From Diploscapter coronatus (Eukaryota > Nematoda > Chromadorea > Rhabditida > Rhabditidae): DNA of 64,000 nt. The translations under genes were made by a program, and so were the position numbers. The stretch spans positions 37,223,201-37,287,200 of the forward strand of contig OZ038422.1 in NCBI GenBank assembly GCA_964036155.1. The letters are read 5' to 3'. Position 1 is the stretch's first letter; each line of letters starts with the position of its first letter. Shown in pieces: positions 46,660 to 57,855 of the stretch. Below the pieces are notes generated by a model that saw nothing but the letters and a program-made list of their open reading frames with translations, made no database searches and was not told the DNA's origin.

Positions 46660-49178
46660 TCAGTTTCTCTCCTTGGTGCACTCACGGCTGAAGTGGCCCT
46701 GCTCACCTGCAAATATTCGACTTTTTTTTTCTTTTTTTTTTGTTCAAGATTTTCTTGAAATATAGGCCAAATTAAACTCATAACTAGTTGGAAATTCACT
46801 CGATTCAGGACACGCGTGCCTATTTGGAAAGCTCGAATATTTTTGAGAAGAAAAATATCGGTGGGAAGGTAGAATCAGTCGAACTTTTCAAATGACTTGT
46901 TTTTGAAATTTCTCGATTTCTGAACTGGCCTATTTTTGTGGAAAATAAAGCCAGACATTATTTCAGTGTCATCCAAATTATATTAAATACAAACCGCAAT
47001 TGTAGCACGATGCACCATCACCACCGCGTCTGAAATGAAAGCACATTAGCTCCTTCAAAGCAGATACATTGATTAGTTCAAACATTTTCTATTCAAGAGA
47101 CCACTCTTGCAGTCTTCTAAAACTAAAACTTTGAAATTCTAATCCGTGAAAAAATGTCGAAGGGGCTGGCATATAAAATATTTTTCGAGTATGACTTGAA
47201 ACTATTATACACCGGCCTAATAGCCACTATTGTTTCAGTCAATAGGACTGCAAGTTCGTTTGTTGAAATATATCGATAAAAGGCAAGAAACGTCGAGTAT
47301 TGGAGACTACTCTTTTCATTGTACAACTCAGACCCGTCTCTGTGCGCATAGTCGCGACGTGCATTAACAAACCCCAACTTTCACTCCATTTGACCAAAAC
47401 AATATATGTCATTTCATCTCCGAAAGATTAGGATTTTCACATTCCATGAGAGGAATGTTTTCATTGGTTTTGGTTGAGAATTACCTGCGACCGCCTCCGC
47501 CTCCGCCACCAGATCTCTCCTTAGTGCACTCTCTGGCCATGTGGCCGGTCTCTCCGCAGTTGAAGCATCCGCCTCTGTCTCTGCCACCTCCGCCACCAGA
47601 TCCCCTGCCGTTCGGGCACTCTCTGCAATTTATCAAATCGTTTCTTCAAGAGCATTTCCTTTTCACATGAAATAAGTTTCTTCTTTCAGAACTGGTATGA
47701 GTTGATTATTTTAATTGGCTTGGCATGAAAACACGCTCTAAAAGAATGGAGGGGTATCAAATCCATCAAATGGGCAGCTACTATATGACGTGGCCTATCT
47801 TATACTCATTCATATCTTTCTGGTTTTCTTCTTTCTTTACTTTTCTCCCTCCCTCGATGATAGATCGTCATTTAGAAATTGCCCATAAAACAGCTTTTAA
47901 TTCCTCCGAGCGAACCTCGAGAAATGTCCGCGCTCTCCGCATCCATAGCACGTGGATCCTCCGCCGCCTCTGAAACAATCGCATTAGTTCGTCATGAGAA
48001 ACAAGTAATTGAGTAGATTTGGATATTCTTGTACAAATATAACGCGTTCTCCAATTCCGAGATTCCGCGAAAGCAATGTGGTAATTCTGGAAGAATTACG
48101 AATAGGGTTCTAAACGGGGCGAAAGTTTTCGGCCAGGGTCCGACCCGGCCCATAAAATACGGACCGGGTCATCAGAGCCCTGATTATGAAGAGGAAACAT
48201 GTTGAATCTTCTTCAGATCAGAGATAAGAAAAGGTGTCTTGGAAAAGTTCGCAAATTTCTCAATCATCTGGGAATCTTTCAATTTAATATTATTCTCGTC
48301 TTTGATTTGAGTCATTTTTGAAATTGGGCGTTTTCTACTGACCTGCCGCCACCGCCACCGCTGGATCTCTCCCTGGTGCATTCTCTGGCCATGTGGCCGG
48401 TCTCGCCGCAGTTGAAGCAGCCCTGGCCACCTCCGGAACGGCCTCCGCCAGATCCACGGCCACTCGGGCACTCCCTGCAAGTTAATATCTAATCTCGAGA
48501 TTCAATCAAATCTTGATTGTTTCATAATTTTTTTTTATATTTGAAAAGTTCTCCTTGAAAAAATCGAGAACTAGTTTCAATTAATTCTTTCGTAAAAACC
48601 AGACTTGTTTTGCTTTCCAGAAAAGACGCTATTTTCTTCTCCGAATAAAATATGAATATCCACTCGAATTTGTGAGAAGTCTGACAATGATTGCAGTTTT
48701 TGTAAAACGAATAGCCTGTTGGGTGGAGGAACAAGTATTTTCAACAAAACATGTCGACGCCTTTGTAATTTCCACAAATTTTTCTCGCAGAATCATGAGA
48801 ATTCGCAAAATTAGTAGAAGATTACAAGTTGATGTGGGTGGAGATCACGAAAGGGCCTGCATAGTGTATAAGAATGACAACTCGAACTCGTTATCAAGTT
48901 TAAAGGATTTTGGTTTTCAACTCTTCTGGACATCAGAGACGAGACGGAGTTTCGGTGTGAAAAAGTATCTCTTTTTCTTCCCCCACGCGCGCTTTTCATT
49001 CTTTCTCCACTTTCTTTTTCTAAATTTCGGTCAGACCGAAACCGGAATTTAGAGAAAGAGTGAAAAGCACGCGTGAGGGAGGGAGGGAAAGGGTACTCGG
49101 CACCGGAATTCGGTCTCATTCCTGCTGGACATACCTCGAGAAGTGGCCCGTCTCGTTACAGTTATAGCACACCGACAT
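46660..49178 (-). CDS. CNBP/ZNF9-type CCHC zinc-knuckle nucleic acid-binding protein
   Basis: Small cytoplasmic/nuclear protein that binds single-stranded G-rich RNA and DNA; CNBP family members influence translation. Six exons in phase, 149 aa: 49135-49178, 48343-48474, 47916-47969, 47485-47622, 46995-47029, 46660-46706. Five CCHC knuckles are visible (CYNCNETGHFSREC, CFNCGETGHMAREC, CYGCGERGHFSREC, CFNCGETGHMAREC, CYNCGEQGHFSREC), against seven in human CNBP. They are joined by RGSGGG-type Gly/Arg linkers, as in RNA-binding RGG boxes. Knuckles 1-2 and 3-4 are an exon-pair duplication. The donor of exon 3 (GTTCGC) is unusual. It is divergent from the proteasome gene, with 1.6 kb between. Confidence 0.88.
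48103..48182. mobile_element. hAT-type MITE in a CNBP intron, 80 bp
   Basis: Tips TAGGGTTCT and, inverted, CAGGGCTCT are flanked by ATTACGAA (48095-48102) and ATTATGAA (48183-48190), a 7 of 8 match. Internally, GGTCCGACCCGG pairs with the GGACCGGGTC-type sequence on the other side. Confidence 0.6.
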
Positions 49179-50760
49179 GTCTTCTTACGGCTTCACGCGT
49201 ACCCAACTCGACACCAATCACACAGCCCAATTCACTCAGACGACGAGCACTTTGCACCCAAAGATCCGGGAACTTCTTCCTGCAGCAGAGTACTTTATTC
49301 TCAAACTTGAGTACATTCTTCCCAAATAGCAAGTTTTTACTTCTTTCAAAGACATAATAGTGAACACTTCTCCAACGTTCGTCTTGGAAAGGAAATACTC
49401 ACTTTTGAGCAGTGTACTCATCCGTGCGGGGAAGGTACTTGCACTAAAATGCTCGAAACTTGGGGCGGAACTCTCAAATGCCTCATCGGATATTCAGCAA
49501 AAGGAACATCCGATGAAGCTTTACAGTGAATCGTCGTTAACATTCAGACAGTGGGAGGAGTTCAGAAATTTTTCTTCATCAAAATTTCATTCATGTCTGT
49601 TGTTAACGGGAAATCGCTGTCTACGGGAAGGGCGTCAAAAATGTGTATCTGATAAACTAGAGATCGAGCTTCGAGTACACGAATACTTCTGTACCGAAAT
49701 TTGAAATGAGCGCACTTGTCCGCAAACAATTCTCACGCCCTTTCTTTCTCTTGGAACAAATGTACTCATCTCTTTTTGGTACAGGAAGTACTCACAGGGA
49801 AAAATCGATTGCGAATTCCGGATAATTGAAGCAAAATGAAATTAAATGAAAGAGGAGAAATGTGACAATTCTTGATCGAAAATGGGAGGATTGCATCATT
49901 CGATATTACATCAGACGTGAAAGACGAGAGGAAAAAGGAAAACAAAATGAATTTTGAAATTTTGATGAAAAATGTTGTCAAAACAAAAAAGCGAGACAAT
50001 CATAAAATCGTCGATATTGAATAGTTTAAAAAATCCCAAAATTAGTTTTTGCTCGAGTTTCGAAAATAGAGAAAGTTGGAAGACTTTGAAAATTACAAGC
50101 TTCAGAAGCTGTGAATTACTTGAAATGATGGGGTTCAATTTTGGGACTCGAAAAAGCCGAATAACCTCAAGAAAATCAGAAAGTTGAGCGGAAAAATTTG
50201 GGAAATGGAAAGGGAGGAAATGAGTCGGCACGTGCACGTGAATAAAGTTGGGCAAATTGCCAATTGGAAAGGGGAATAGGAGCAAGTATGAGAATTCGCT
50301 ATCTTTTTCGATTTTTGGAGAGTATGGGGCTAAAATAGCAAGGACTGGGCAGAAAGGTACCTAAATTTTGAAAGATTGGCAAATTGGAGAAGAACTCACA
50401 AAAATGAAAGGCGAAGAATAAAAATTGAAAATTTTTGAATTTTCGAGAGGGGTTGACTTTGAAAGTTTGGCAGTTTTGGGCTGGGAATGTGGGTGTGTTT
50501 GACTGGAGATGGCAATGGGTAGGGAGGAATTCACAAGGCAAGTTGAAAATTCGAAAAGTTGTCGGAAATTCGAGCCGAAAAAATCTCGCGAGTGAAATCT
50601 GCGAGGGGGGGAGAAATGAAAATGTACAGTAACCGTCGAGCAGTAGCAGAGATTCGAAGTGGAGCGCGGTTGCAGGCAGCCTCCTTTATCATCACTTTGC
50701 GATTTCTCGATTTCCTTCGGGATTTTTCGAATTTTTCTTACTTTTTTCCGAGTTTCAGTG
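49179..50760. other. Divergent promoter region of CNBP-like and proteasome beta-1 genes
   Basis: About 1.6 kb between two head-to-head housekeeping genes. The second half is purine-rich on the plus strand with many GGAAA/AAATT repeats. Open frames on both strands lack splice structure. An acceptor TTTCAG ending at 50758 lies 2 nt before the proteasome ATG. Confidence 0.45.
50752..50758 (+). promoter_or_regulatory. Probable spliced-leader acceptor of the proteasome beta-1 gene
   Basis: GTTTCAG lies 2 nt before the ATG at 50761, too close for an ordinary 5' UTR exon, as expected for trans-splicing of a leader RNA. Similar sites precede the PARN-like (TTTTTTTCAG, 4 nt), PUSL1-like (TTTTCAG, 3 nt) and the two tandem F-box genes (7 nt). 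Confidence 0.6.
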
Positions 50761-53229
50761 ATGGACACGATGCGCAAGGACATGCGAGAGGCCATTCCGG
50801 CACTCGGCTTCTACCCGCACGAGAACATCAGCACTGGAGTGAGTCATTTCGTTGAAAGAAATTTGAATTGTTTGTCATCCAATTTAAAAAAAAGTTCTCA
50901 AAGTCCTGAAATTAAAGGCTTAAAAACAATTATTCCCGAGTTTCTTTTAGACGACGCTGATTTCGATGGAGTTCGACGGAGGCGTCGTCGTGGGCACTGA
51001 CTCCAGAACCAGCTCTGGGTTTGTCTTTTGCAATTCGCTCAAAAGCCCCGTGCAAAACTGAAACTGTTTCTCGTACTGAAAACCCGATACAGTTTAACGC
51101 GAGAATCGTGACGATGAAAATAAAGGCATTGAACATAAATTCCATTTCTGGCCCATCATCCGCAAATTGTTCAGCGAAACACATTGTGCATTTGTTGAAA
51201 AGGATGCAAAACTTTGAAGAAATTTTAATATTTCATTCTTGCAAATTATCTGCTAGATTTCGAAGAGGCCCGAGTCTGATTTAGATGGGAAAAGGTGCAA
51301 ATTTTCTTGAAACTCGTGTGAATAGATGAACTTGATCGGCTAGAAATAGAAGAACATGTGGCATTTTTCAATTTTCTGCTCCTTCTAAGCACGAATATTT
51401 GAAATTTCACTTCAGTTTTGAAAAAAAAACTCGAAATTGAGACCAGGACTAAACATTTCTACTGCCCCGGAGTCAATTGAATTTTTTCAAAGACCCTAAA
51501 TCGAAATTCCAAACACCCCCTGTTTTCGAAACAGGCCTAGACAGAGTTTGATCTAGAACGAAAAAACATAGGGTAGGTGGTACGCAAATCAAATCTTTTC
51601 TATTGCAAATCGATGCGTAAAAGATACACATCAAGACTCTGGTAGAATATTTTTACTTAAGGGGGTACGCATGGAGAGTTCGGCTTAAGCCCTGCCTAGC
51701 CTAGATATAGTTCAAAAGTGAATTTTTATAAGCGGTTTTCCAGATCGTTCATCTCATCCCGCGCGACGAACAAGATCACCCCGATCACGGACAACATCGT
51801 GGTGTGTCGTTCGGGCTCTGCTGCAGATACGCAGGCCATCGCCGACATCGTCAAGTACCACAATGAGGCTCACGCGTAGGCTGCCTTTCTTCTGATCGAC
51901 AAGCAGTCAGTCCTTTGCAGGGTCGTGGAGAAAAAGCCCCTCACCGTGTACCGCATCACGCAGATCTTCCGTCGTTTCCTCTACGAATATCGCGACTCGC
52001 TCTCTGCTTCAGTCCTCGTTGCCGGCTGGGACAAGGAGAATGGCGGACAGGTAAAAATTATAATTTCAATTTTTTATAAACGCTTTGAACCAAAAATTGA
52101 AAATAACTCCTTATCAGGAATTTTGGAAATTCGAAATATTCGAGCCTGAACTCTGCTTGACATGATCTCGCTAAATTTTTCCGGGTTTAACTTAAACTCG
52201 ATAGATAACTAATTGAGTTCGAGTTGAGTTTCGAAATCTCTGTTCATTCTAGCTGAAATGAAACATAAATCACCTTTTTCATGCCTATTATTATCATCTT
52301 GACATGAAATGATAATAGGAAATATCTGATATCTGATAATTATAGCAGGAAATTTTCAGTTGTACGCGATTCCCCTTGGCGGGTTTGTGACTCGGCAGCG
52401 TTCTACTGCTTCTGGTTCCGGATCCACTTTTGTTCAGGTAATCAATCATACGTCTTCTCCAACTTCTTTCTTATCCTTCATTTCCAGGGTTTCTTGGACT
52501 CTAAATGGAAGCCGAACCTGACGAAAGACGAGTGCAAGGAGATCGTCAAAATGGCTGTCGGACTCGCCGTCTTCCGCGATGGGTGAGTCATTATTTAGTT
52601 TTCAATTTGCGAAGAATACGCGATTTTTGAAATTATTTCTGAGCAAATAGACATTTTAACTACAAATAAGTGCCAAGAAATTCCAAACGATTTATTCCAA
52701 GAACGCAGGACTGCGAAATTTCAACCTCTTTATAAACGGAAATAAGAATTTGAGCCCCAAATTATCATTAACGAATTGGAAAACGAGATTTCTAGTTGTT
52801 TCGACAATATACGAAATGTAGGATCTCATGAAAGCGAAACTAAATTTCGAAATCGTACTTCAATAACCTTACTTCTAAAATGATCGTTTATGCACTTTTT
52901 TTAATCAAAATCTCATCAGTGAAGAGACCTATTAAACCTGAAACTCTCACTAACTTTTCATTAATTTCTAAACAAGTAATGAGAAATCCAAGCAATTTTA
53001 CGAATGAACTTTATCAAATCATGACAAAAATGACAGTTCATTTCAATGAATTTATGTTTAATCCTTTTCCAGTTCGTCCGGTGGTGTGGTACGTCTGTCA
53101 GTGATCGACGCGAAGGGCACGACACTGGAGCTGTTCCGTCCGGACAAGCCCAACTTCCCTATGTTCAAGGCTCCTTTGCCGCACCTGTCCCTGCCTCCTC
53201 ACATCGATCAGGAACCCGATGACAACTAG
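50761..53229 (+). CDS. pbs-1: 20S proteasome subunit beta-1 (caspase-like)
   Basis: Catalytic subunit of the 20S core with caspase-like (post-acidic) activity. Seven exons in phase, 245 aa: 50761-50838, 50951-51018, 51744-51875, 51921-52050, 52361-52438, 52488-52582, 53073-53229. A 26-aa propeptide ends STG, and cleavage exposes Thr27 as Thr1 ([20 protein letters not shown]). Counting from Thr1, Asp17, Lys33 and Arg45 ([12 protein letters not shown]) are all present; Arg45 lines the S1 pocket of beta-1. GSG near the active site and the C-terminal strands are intact. Length fits human PSMB6 (239). Intron 3 is only 45 nt. AATAAA is at 53427-53432. Order with CNBP and RP2 matches C. elegans K08D12 from memory. 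Confidence 0.95.
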
Positions 53230-54334
53230 AATGCACCAGGCGACTCATTCCACAGTTGCTATTGGAGGGGCTACAGGTTTTATCTTTATCTTTATCTATC
53301 CGAGTTTGTTTTTCGAAGAAAATCTAAAAAATGATGCACACACGTTTGTGTTTATTTATTTATTCCATTCAAATATCAATGCTTCTTCTTCTTCTTTCTC
53401 ATTTGGAGACCGGTTTTAAAATTTCGAATAAATGTTTGATGATGATTCTAGAGAATAGCATCGAAGCACACATATGATTCAGACCCCAAATTGATATCGA
53501 AAATAATTGTTTAAGCCTAATCGTCGAAGTTTGTGATTCGGATTTTGACAAATAGCACTATTACGGTTGCATCCTTAGTGATTTACAATATGCTTTCTAT
53601 AAATAGCATGCCACTTCATCAATTGTTCCCTAACTCCCAATTGCTATCACTTTCAAACTTTATGTGAGAATGCTGGCATTTTTGGCTAATTTTGAAAGTC
53701 ATTCTTTTTCACAATGAACCCTATTGCACATTTGGCCTATTTATTGTGCTCTATTTGTTTCTCTTCTAGCTGCTAACTGGATGATGGGGTTCATCATTCG
53801 GAAGAGTCTGGACCGGTCATTGCCTGTCTTTCACCAGCAATTACCTGTCTGTTTCTGCCTTCCCCTAGCTAGCTGATGGCCCAGTTATCCTTTCGCCTTT
53901 TCCTCTTCCAAATCCAAGCGAATCTCCAAATTATCTGCTCACAACCACCGCGTTGCATTCTATCATCACAAATGTACAGTCCATTTTCCAATTTCACTTT
54001 TTCATTCTTTATTCCACAAAACATTTCATAATCTGACACAATTTTGACTGTAGTGATGAAATTTTACTATTCAAGAGAGATTACGCAATTCCTCTCTGCT
54101 AAATATCAAATACAGTAGGAAAATGCAAATAGAAAGACACGGATTAGGCATTGGTTTGGCAGGTAATCGAGTGAGATTAGATGAGGAGGAATGATTATAC
54201 AAATTATTTCAAAATAGCTAATGTAAAAAAGCTTAAAATGTAAAGCCATGAAAGGATTGAGATTTTCCGTAAATTGTTGTAAGATAAATTTGACAAAAAA
54301 GTTAGATTCATAAAACGCAAAAATATAGGATAAA
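53230..54334. other. Convergent intergenic region
   Basis: 3' flanks of the proteasome gene and the convergent small secreted-protein gene. AT- and CT-rich, with no gene, RNA or clear repeat recognised. Confidence 0.5.
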
Positions 54335-56853
54335 CTAGAAACGGCAATCGACAAATTGCAATATCCTTCCGAGTATAGTCCAGGTGTATTGACTGCCTCC
54401 CACATTCGTGCAGGAGGCCAACAGACTCGGCGCCGCGGATATCGATGTTCGTTGCTGAAAGTCGATGCTTATCAGATCAGAAATTCGAAGAAATCAAAGC
54501 ATGACTGAATTACTTTGAAATAATGACATGTCTGAGTTTCTTTTACGTTATATCGCTTATATTCAAGTTAAATTTCCAGATTTTAGACATTAAACATTCA
54601 CATGTTTGTAAACCACGGCTTTTCCTAAAATATTCGCCTATAGTAGCGTCTAGTATTTTCGACCTTTCCTACATAATTACTTCTGTCAGTTTCTTACGCA
54701 ACCAGAATTATTTTTCTTTCAAATTAGTCAGCGCATCCCAAAATAACCGCATTCAGTTTTTGGCTAGGCTAAGATTTTTTAGATTTGTTGGTTTTCGTGT
54801 AACAAAGCATCCATTTGTCATTCAGTTTCTGAGCACAAATGGAGCATCTCAGTTCGTATTCTGTTCTCTTTCCTGGTCAAGTTTCCATGACTTTCTCCTT
54901 CAGTTCTCTTTTCTCTAGCAAATCATCCTTTCGTAATGCGCAGAAAACACTATGCAATTGCCAAAAGCTGTGCTCGAATTGTCAAGGAAACTCGGCCAAA
55001 CAAATTCGAAAAGTGCCAAGTTACTATTGGAGTTTTGCATGATTTGTCGCCAAAAGTAACAATGCTGAATCATGTCTATTTACGCTTTCTTAGATTTTCT
55101 AACGAAATGCATTTGTTTAATGGACGCGGCTAATCAGCATATATGATATGCAAAGCGTAAAATGAGATATATCAATTGCATAGACGTAGTTTAAAAATGC
55201 ACTAATTTTTCAATCCGACATAAAATGAGATAGGATGATATACTGTATCATGAAAATAGAGCAATAGTATGGAATCTGATGGATGAAGGTATCGGAGGTC
55301 AACAGTTTGGGTAATTATCGATGAACGGGCAAAAATCTCTCATGCGCACATGTTTTTGTACAATTTGAATGTCGAATCTGTCAACAAGAATTGCTATGAG
55401 AACTATTGCATCACGATAAAAAAAACACTGAAAATCTACCTGATCGTATCCTTCGACTGTAGCAGCCTGGCCCCCGGTTGTGCAAGTTATTGAAACGGTC
55501 GCTCCCAAAGCATGCGTATTTCCGAAGCTCACATCACTGTAGTCGAACCTGAAAATTGAAATTATGCTATTTTCGTTTCACTAATGGCAGCCGAAAAAGA
55601 CTTTCTTGAATATTACAATAAGTTTTCTAGCCAACAAAAATTATTATATCACCCGGCTACGTAAAGTGCGACCGGTATGAGATTTTAGTTGCAATTTTTG
55701 TTTTACCGCTGACAACTGAAGATAAATTTCACGCGTGTTACGATTTTCCTCTAGCAGCCAAAAATAATTTAAAGTCGAAATTATTGACTTGCCTATACTG
55801 ATCGCTTTGATCTACGGCTGATACGGGATACAGAATCAAATCGGAGCACCGCGCTGTCACCAAGGCTGAAAAACTCTCGATTTCTTTCTAATCTACAGGA
55901 TGCGCTATAAATATTGTCTATCTACGGATACTCCAAAATTCTGGGCCGCTAAGGATATTTTAGAATAAAAATATTTAAGATTTGTGAAATATCAACATTT
56001 TTCTGGGTACTTGGATTTCACATACCCTAGATTCAAACTTATCAAAAATATTGTTTGGTTAAGATTATACCGCTTTCTAAAGCCCTGAATTCAAACACAA
56101 AAGCGGCCCAGACTTTTGACGCACTCTGTAATTCGTTTATATGACCTCAAAGCGAGATACTTCAATGATAAAACTAGAGTTACTGATGAAAAATTACCGA
56201 CGTTACAAGTCTTGAATGCTACACTAAGTTTAGATCTGATTTGGAGCTTAATAAATTCTAAATTTAGCGCTAAATGATCGTGCACTGTAAATGAAATCAA
56301 ACAGTAATTATGGCAGATCATGCTCGTTTCATTTCTGGAAATTTCTAGATGCCATGTCGAATACAATTCATCTGTTTGAGTAATTCTCCTTCCAATCGAC
56401 CTCGTCCTCTGTTTCGATCTCAAATAAGTAGCTGCATAAAGTGCACCGTTGCAGTTGCATTAGTCTCTGTCTGTCTCTCTCCCTTTACCTTTACCTATCC
56501 TCCCATCATAATTCGACTTTCTCTATGAAATTTATACAGAGGATAGAGAGAAAGGATGGGGAGAATAACCGGACAAGCCAGTAAGAAAAAGAGATTGTGA
56601 ATGAAGATCGAAGTGAACGAGCAGCAGCTTGAAGAGTCAAAGCATGACGTACAAACGAGATGGAAGACGCGAAATACAGAGGGTTCGAGATCGATCGAGG
56701 TTGTGTTTCTCTTCGACTACTGTAGAAACTCGTTAGAAAAAGTAATCGCATACCAGGATCATTGCTTTGAATGAATCCGGGAGGGGCGCAACTGGCCGCA
56801 AATGACACGAGCATGGACAGCACCGGCAGGAGGGACAGAGACGGGGGTCCCAT
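54335..56853 (-). CDS. Small secreted protein with a CCP/sushi-like domain
   Basis: Four exons in phase, 133 aa: 56754-56853, 55793-55865, 55440-55548, 54335-54454. A signal peptide (MGPPSLSLLPVLSMLVSFAAS) precedes CAPPGF. The mature chain has a four-Cys pattern (CAPP, RCSDL, ITCTTGG, SCTNVGG) and a Gly/Val-rich strand before ITC, then YTW. This resembles one complement-control (sushi) module, although the class match is weak. A further Cys lies near the end (VDCRF). Intron 2 uses a GC donor (TATAG then GCAAGT) with a normal TTTTCAG acceptor, and the reading frame needs it. An extracellular binding or adhesion role is inferred. The final exon might splice further, so the C-terminus is less certain. 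Confidence 0.62.
55925..56128. mobile_element. Tc1/mariner-type MITE, copy A, 204 bp
   Basis: The right tip inverted reads CAGAGTGCGTCAAAAGTCTG and then GGCCGCTT. The left end, CGGATACTCCAAAATTCTG then GGCCGCTA, is similar. TA flanks both ends (55923-55924 and 56129-56130). It lies in intron 1 of the small secreted-protein gene and is related to the copy near 58665. Confidence 0.5.
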
Positions 56854-57855
56854 TTTAAGGACGAAGTCAGGGAGGAGAAATTCCGATATAGTCACCAGGG
56901 AAAATGTCTGAATCAAATGCGTTAATCGTCACCAGATTCAAGCTTGAGAGAAAAATAAATAAATAAATAAGCAGAATAAGGATGCTCTTGAATTGGAATA
57001 AATACGGTGGATATCGAAGAAATGGGTTAGATGTGATGATGACATGAAGAAATTAATCAGATACTGGTTGATAATATCTAGTATCCAGACCTAGGCAGGA
57101 CTTTTAAGTCAGACTCTCAATTCGTACCCTCTTTAATCTAAATGTTCCTCGCAAATCATGTTGCATAACCCCCTATACATTATTTTCCCATAAAAAATTA
57201 TCTTGACCACTCTCTTCCCTAAAATCTATTATTCCGACTGAAAGTCTGCCTAAGTATTACAGTATCCTGATGAAGCACTAGATGATAGAAGATGATAGGC
57301 TCATGCAACATTACGAGCGGAAAAAGTAGCGCCAAATTGAAAAGTTATATCATCCAGAATGATGGAAAAACGATTTTTAAAATTGTGGAAGAGAAAACTA
57401 GACAGTGAAAGAGAAAGAGGAAAGTCAGGACGGAGGGAGGGAAGAGGAAAGGGGGAGGAGATGGGAGCATCCAGTTGGAGGGAAAATTGGTTGCCTGGAG
57501 GGAAGACAGAAGGACAGAAGATAGAAGAAAGGGGAGGATGAAAATACACTACACAAGCAGACAGAAACAGAGACAGAGGGCACGCCCAAAAACTGACTCT
57601 CAGAATGAACTATTATTCATTCAATCGACTAATAACCGTTCAACAATTGCGTAACTTAACAATTCAATAACAATCAACTAAATTTCTCTAAACTATAACA
57701 TTTGAAAGAGCATCTCTGAGCTACGCCTAGTTGGGAAACTCGTGTATTTCTAATTTATCAGCGTAGAAATAAAAAAAGTTGCAATTAATTCCGATAGCAT
57801 AATGCTTTGATAAAACTGAGAGTTTCCCAACCTTGCGAACCCAGTAAAACAAAGA
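56854..57855. other. Intergenic region
   Basis: Upstream of the small secreted-protein gene and downstream of the PUSL1-like gene. A purine-rich block at 57380-57580 contains repeated GGGAGG/AGACAG units. No gene is recognised. Confidence 0.5.

Noticed and set aside
49911..50795. Overlapping Phe/Ser/Pro-rich open frames on the minus strand
   Set aside because: They arise from a purine-rich promoter stretch, have no splice structure or domain, and overlap each other in several frames.
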